In this document: positions 4,652-6,247 of the stretch, piece by piece
How positions within the stretch are numbered: the stretch's first letter is position 1
How the letters are laid out: each line of letters begins with the position of its first letter
DNA from: Candidatus Methanomarinus sp. HR1
GTDB lineage: Archaea; Halobacteriota; Methanosarcinia; Methanosarcinales; Methanocomedenaceae
Length of the DNA: 6,247 nucleotides
Direction: 5' to 3'
Assembly (NCBI GenBank): GCA_002926195.1
Contig: MZXQ01000300.1
Coordinates: 855 to 7,101, forward strand
Made by a program: the position numbers and the translations under genes
Notes under the pieces: generated by a model
The model's input: the letters and a program-made list of their open reading frames with translations, nothing else
The model's database searches: none
What the model was told of the DNA's origin: nothing

Positions 4652-6213
4652 ATACTTTTTACATCCAGTATGCCTTTTACATCCTTGATCTCTTTTAAGA
4701 TATCATCGTCCACTTCCGAATCTATATTAAGTACCATAATGGCAGTATTCCCGGGCTTGTTAGAACCTACCTGCATTCCGGAAATATTAATATCACGTTT
4801 ACCCAGTACCATACAGCAAGGACCTATGATGTTAGGATGATCCTCATGAGTTGCTATGATCATATGTCTGGATGGCATCACATCAATATTGTAATCATCA
4901 AGTTGTACGACCCTCGGATTGACACCTACCATTGTACCAGCTATAGTCTTAGTTCTTCCGTCAGTAATTATACTCATTGTGATCATGCTGGAATAACTCT
5001 CTTCTGTTTTGGATCTTGATTCCACTACTGTTATTTTTCGCTCTTTTGCGATCACAGGAGCATTGACATAGTTTACCGATGGTCCCATTACAAATTCCAG
5101 CAGACCTTTTAAGGCAGCTACTGTTACAGGTCCCGTATCCTTTTCTGCTATCTTGCCGCTATATGATATCTCGATCCGTTCATATTTATCTTCAATAAGT
5201 TGGGCTGCCAATTTTCCAATTTTCTCTGCCAGAGGTAGATACGGCTGCAGTATTTTCATGACATCTTGCTGTACATAAGGCATATTTATGGCATTCTTCA
5301 CAGTTATTCCATTCTTATAATTGATTATCTGTTCTGCCACATCGACAGCTACATTTATCTGGGCTTCCTGAGTGGAAGCTCCCAGATGAGGTGTAACAAT
5401 GATATTGTCTTGCTTTAATAGTGGAGAGTCATCAGGAGGTTCATTAACAAATACATCTACAGCAGCTCCTGCTACTTGTCCGCTGGAAACTGCCATAGCA
5501 AGAGCTTCTTCGTTGATAATACCGCCGCGTGCACAATTGATGAACCTGACATTGGGTTTAACAATTTTAAATTGTTCTGTATCTATCATGTCCCTGGTTT
5601 CTTTAGTGAGTGGTGTATGTACAGTGATGTAATCAGAATGCTGCAGGATATCATCGACTGATGTAAGCTTTATACCCAGATCATCAGCTCTTTGTTCGCT
5701 AATAAACGGATCGTAGACCAGGATATTCATTTCCATACCCCTGGCGCGCCTGGCAACTTCAGCACCTATTCTCCCAAGACCGATGATACCAAGGGTCTTG
5801 TTTCTAACTTCCACACCCATAAATTGTTTGCGGTCCCATTTTCCGGATTTAAGTGACTGGTTTGCTTGTGGGATATTCCTGGACAATGCCATCATCATAG
5901 CGATTGTATGCTCGGCAGCCGAGATCATATTTCCTTCCGGGGCATTGATCACTATAATACCATGCTGAGTTGCAGCTTCCACATCAATATTATCCACACC
6001 AACACCGGCTCTGCCAATGATCTTTAAGTTTTCGGCAGCTTCGATGACACCCCGTGTTACCTTGGTCTGGCTTCTGACCACTAATGCGTCATAATTTTTA
6101 ATACATGCGATTAATTCCTCTGGACTCATACCTGTTTTAACATCAACTTCCGTATCCTGTTTGAGTATCCTGACACCTTCCTCTGAAAGTGAATCACTAA
6201 CAAGAACCTTCAT
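4642..6213 (-). CDS. serA: D-3-phosphoglycerate dehydrogenase SerA
   Basis: SerA oxidises 3-phosphoglycerate to 3-phosphohydroxypyruvate with NAD+, the first step of the phosphorylated serine pathway, in the cytoplasm. In many methanogens phosphoserine also feeds tRNA-dependent cysteine synthesis. The 523-aa product is the long form: a catalytic/NAD-binding region to about 310, an intervening ASB-type domain at about 320-440 and a C-terminal ACT domain from about 452. Visible landmarks are GRAGVGVDNIDV (67-78), the nucleotide-binding GLGRIG (145-150) with Asp168 after it, and catalytic Arg229 in NCARGG, Glu258 in NEPP and His276 in TPHLGAS. The ACT segment reads HEDHPNIIGPCCMVLG, with Asn461 where a Gly after Pro is common and two adjacent cysteines. 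The ATG is fixed by a GGAGG 7 nt upstream. The gene is convergent to the ksgA-hemK2 unit and unrelated to it in function. Confidence 0.97.
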   Translation of the reverse strand: MKVLVSDSLSEEGVRILKQDTEVDVKTGMSPEELIACIKNYDALVVRSQTKVTRGVIEAAENLKIIGRAGVGVDNIDVEAATQHGIIVINAPEGNMISAAEHTIAMMMALSRNIPQANQSLKSGKWDRKQFMGVEVRNKTLGIIGLGRIGAEVARRARGMEMNILVYDPFISEQRADDLGIKLTSVDDILQHSDYITVHTPLTKETRDMIDTEQFKIVKPNVRFINCARGGIINEEALAMAVSSGQVAGAAVDVFVNEPPDDSPLLKQDNIIVTPHLGASTQEAQINVAVDVAEQIINYKNGITVKNAINMPYVQQDVMKILQPYLPLAEKIGKLAAQLIEDKYERIEISYSGKIAEKDTGPVTVAALKGLLEFVMGPSVNYVNAPVIAKERKITVVESRSKTEESYSSMITMSIITDGRTKTIAGTMVGVNPRVVQLDDYNIDVMPSRHMIIATHEDHPNIIGPCCMVLGKRDINISGMQVGSNKPGNTAIMVLNIDSEVDDDILKEIKDVKGILDVKSIYL

Positions 6214-6220
6214 AAAATAT

Positions 6221-6225
6221 CCTCC
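6221..6225 (-). promoter_or_regulatory. Shine-Dalgarno site of serA
   Basis: CCTCC on the plus strand reads GGAGG on the minus strand, 7 nt before the serA ATG at 6213. It confirms the start. The promoter itself is probably at or beyond the window edge; only about 22 bp remain upstream of this site. Confidence 0.85.
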
Positions 6226-6247
6226 GAAAATTTACTCATAATTAAGT

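Noticed and set aside
5399..5968. Several plus-strand open frames of 61-77 codons opposite serA
   Set aside because: They are antisense to intact, motif-bearing serA sequence and have no supporting signals.

Overview
The window looks like chromosomal DNA from a methanogen-type euryarchaeon, most plausibly of the Methanosarcinales or a close relative; this lineage is an inference. The domain is firm: it encodes an archaeal Pus10, ribosomal protein L21e, RNA polymerase subunit Rpo4 (RpoF), the archaeal DUF655 protein, a KsgA/Dim1 methylase and a HemK2/Mtq2-type methyltransferase, in an order known from many euryarchaea. The DNA is moderately A+T-rich, with clear GGAGG ribosome binding sites before some genes and stop/start overlaps at others.

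Layout. (1) 1-1816, plus strand: the tail of a Cys-rich protein cut by the window edge, an unrecognised 126-residue Cys-rich protein, then pus10, each touching the next by a TGATG or ATGA overlap. (2) 1836-2519: rpl21e (GTG start) and rpoF, each with a strong Shine-Dalgarno sequence. (3) 2520-2724: a 205-bp non-coding gap with a T tract, two TATA-like boxes and an imperfect tandem repeat of about 22 nt with 25-nt spacing. (4) 2725-4651: DUF655 gene, ksgA and hemK2-like gene, joined by ATGA overlaps and probably one transcription unit. (5) 4642-6213, minus strand: serA, convergent with hemK2 and overlapping its 3' end by 10 bp.

The plus-strand genes share an information-processing theme: tRNA pseudouridylation (Pus10), a large-subunit protein (L21e), the RNA polymerase stalk (Rpo4), a predicted nucleic-acid-binding HhH protein (DUF655), small-subunit rRNA dimethylation (KsgA) and probable release-factor methylation (HemK2/Mtq2). 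SerA begins the phosphorylated serine pathway and belongs to a different unit.

No mobile element, CRISPR array, tRNA or rRNA is visible, and I see no clear new defence or metabolic system. The least explained parts are the two Cys-rich genes before pus10, the repeat-bearing gap before the DUF655 gene, and the hairpin at the hemK2/serA junction.
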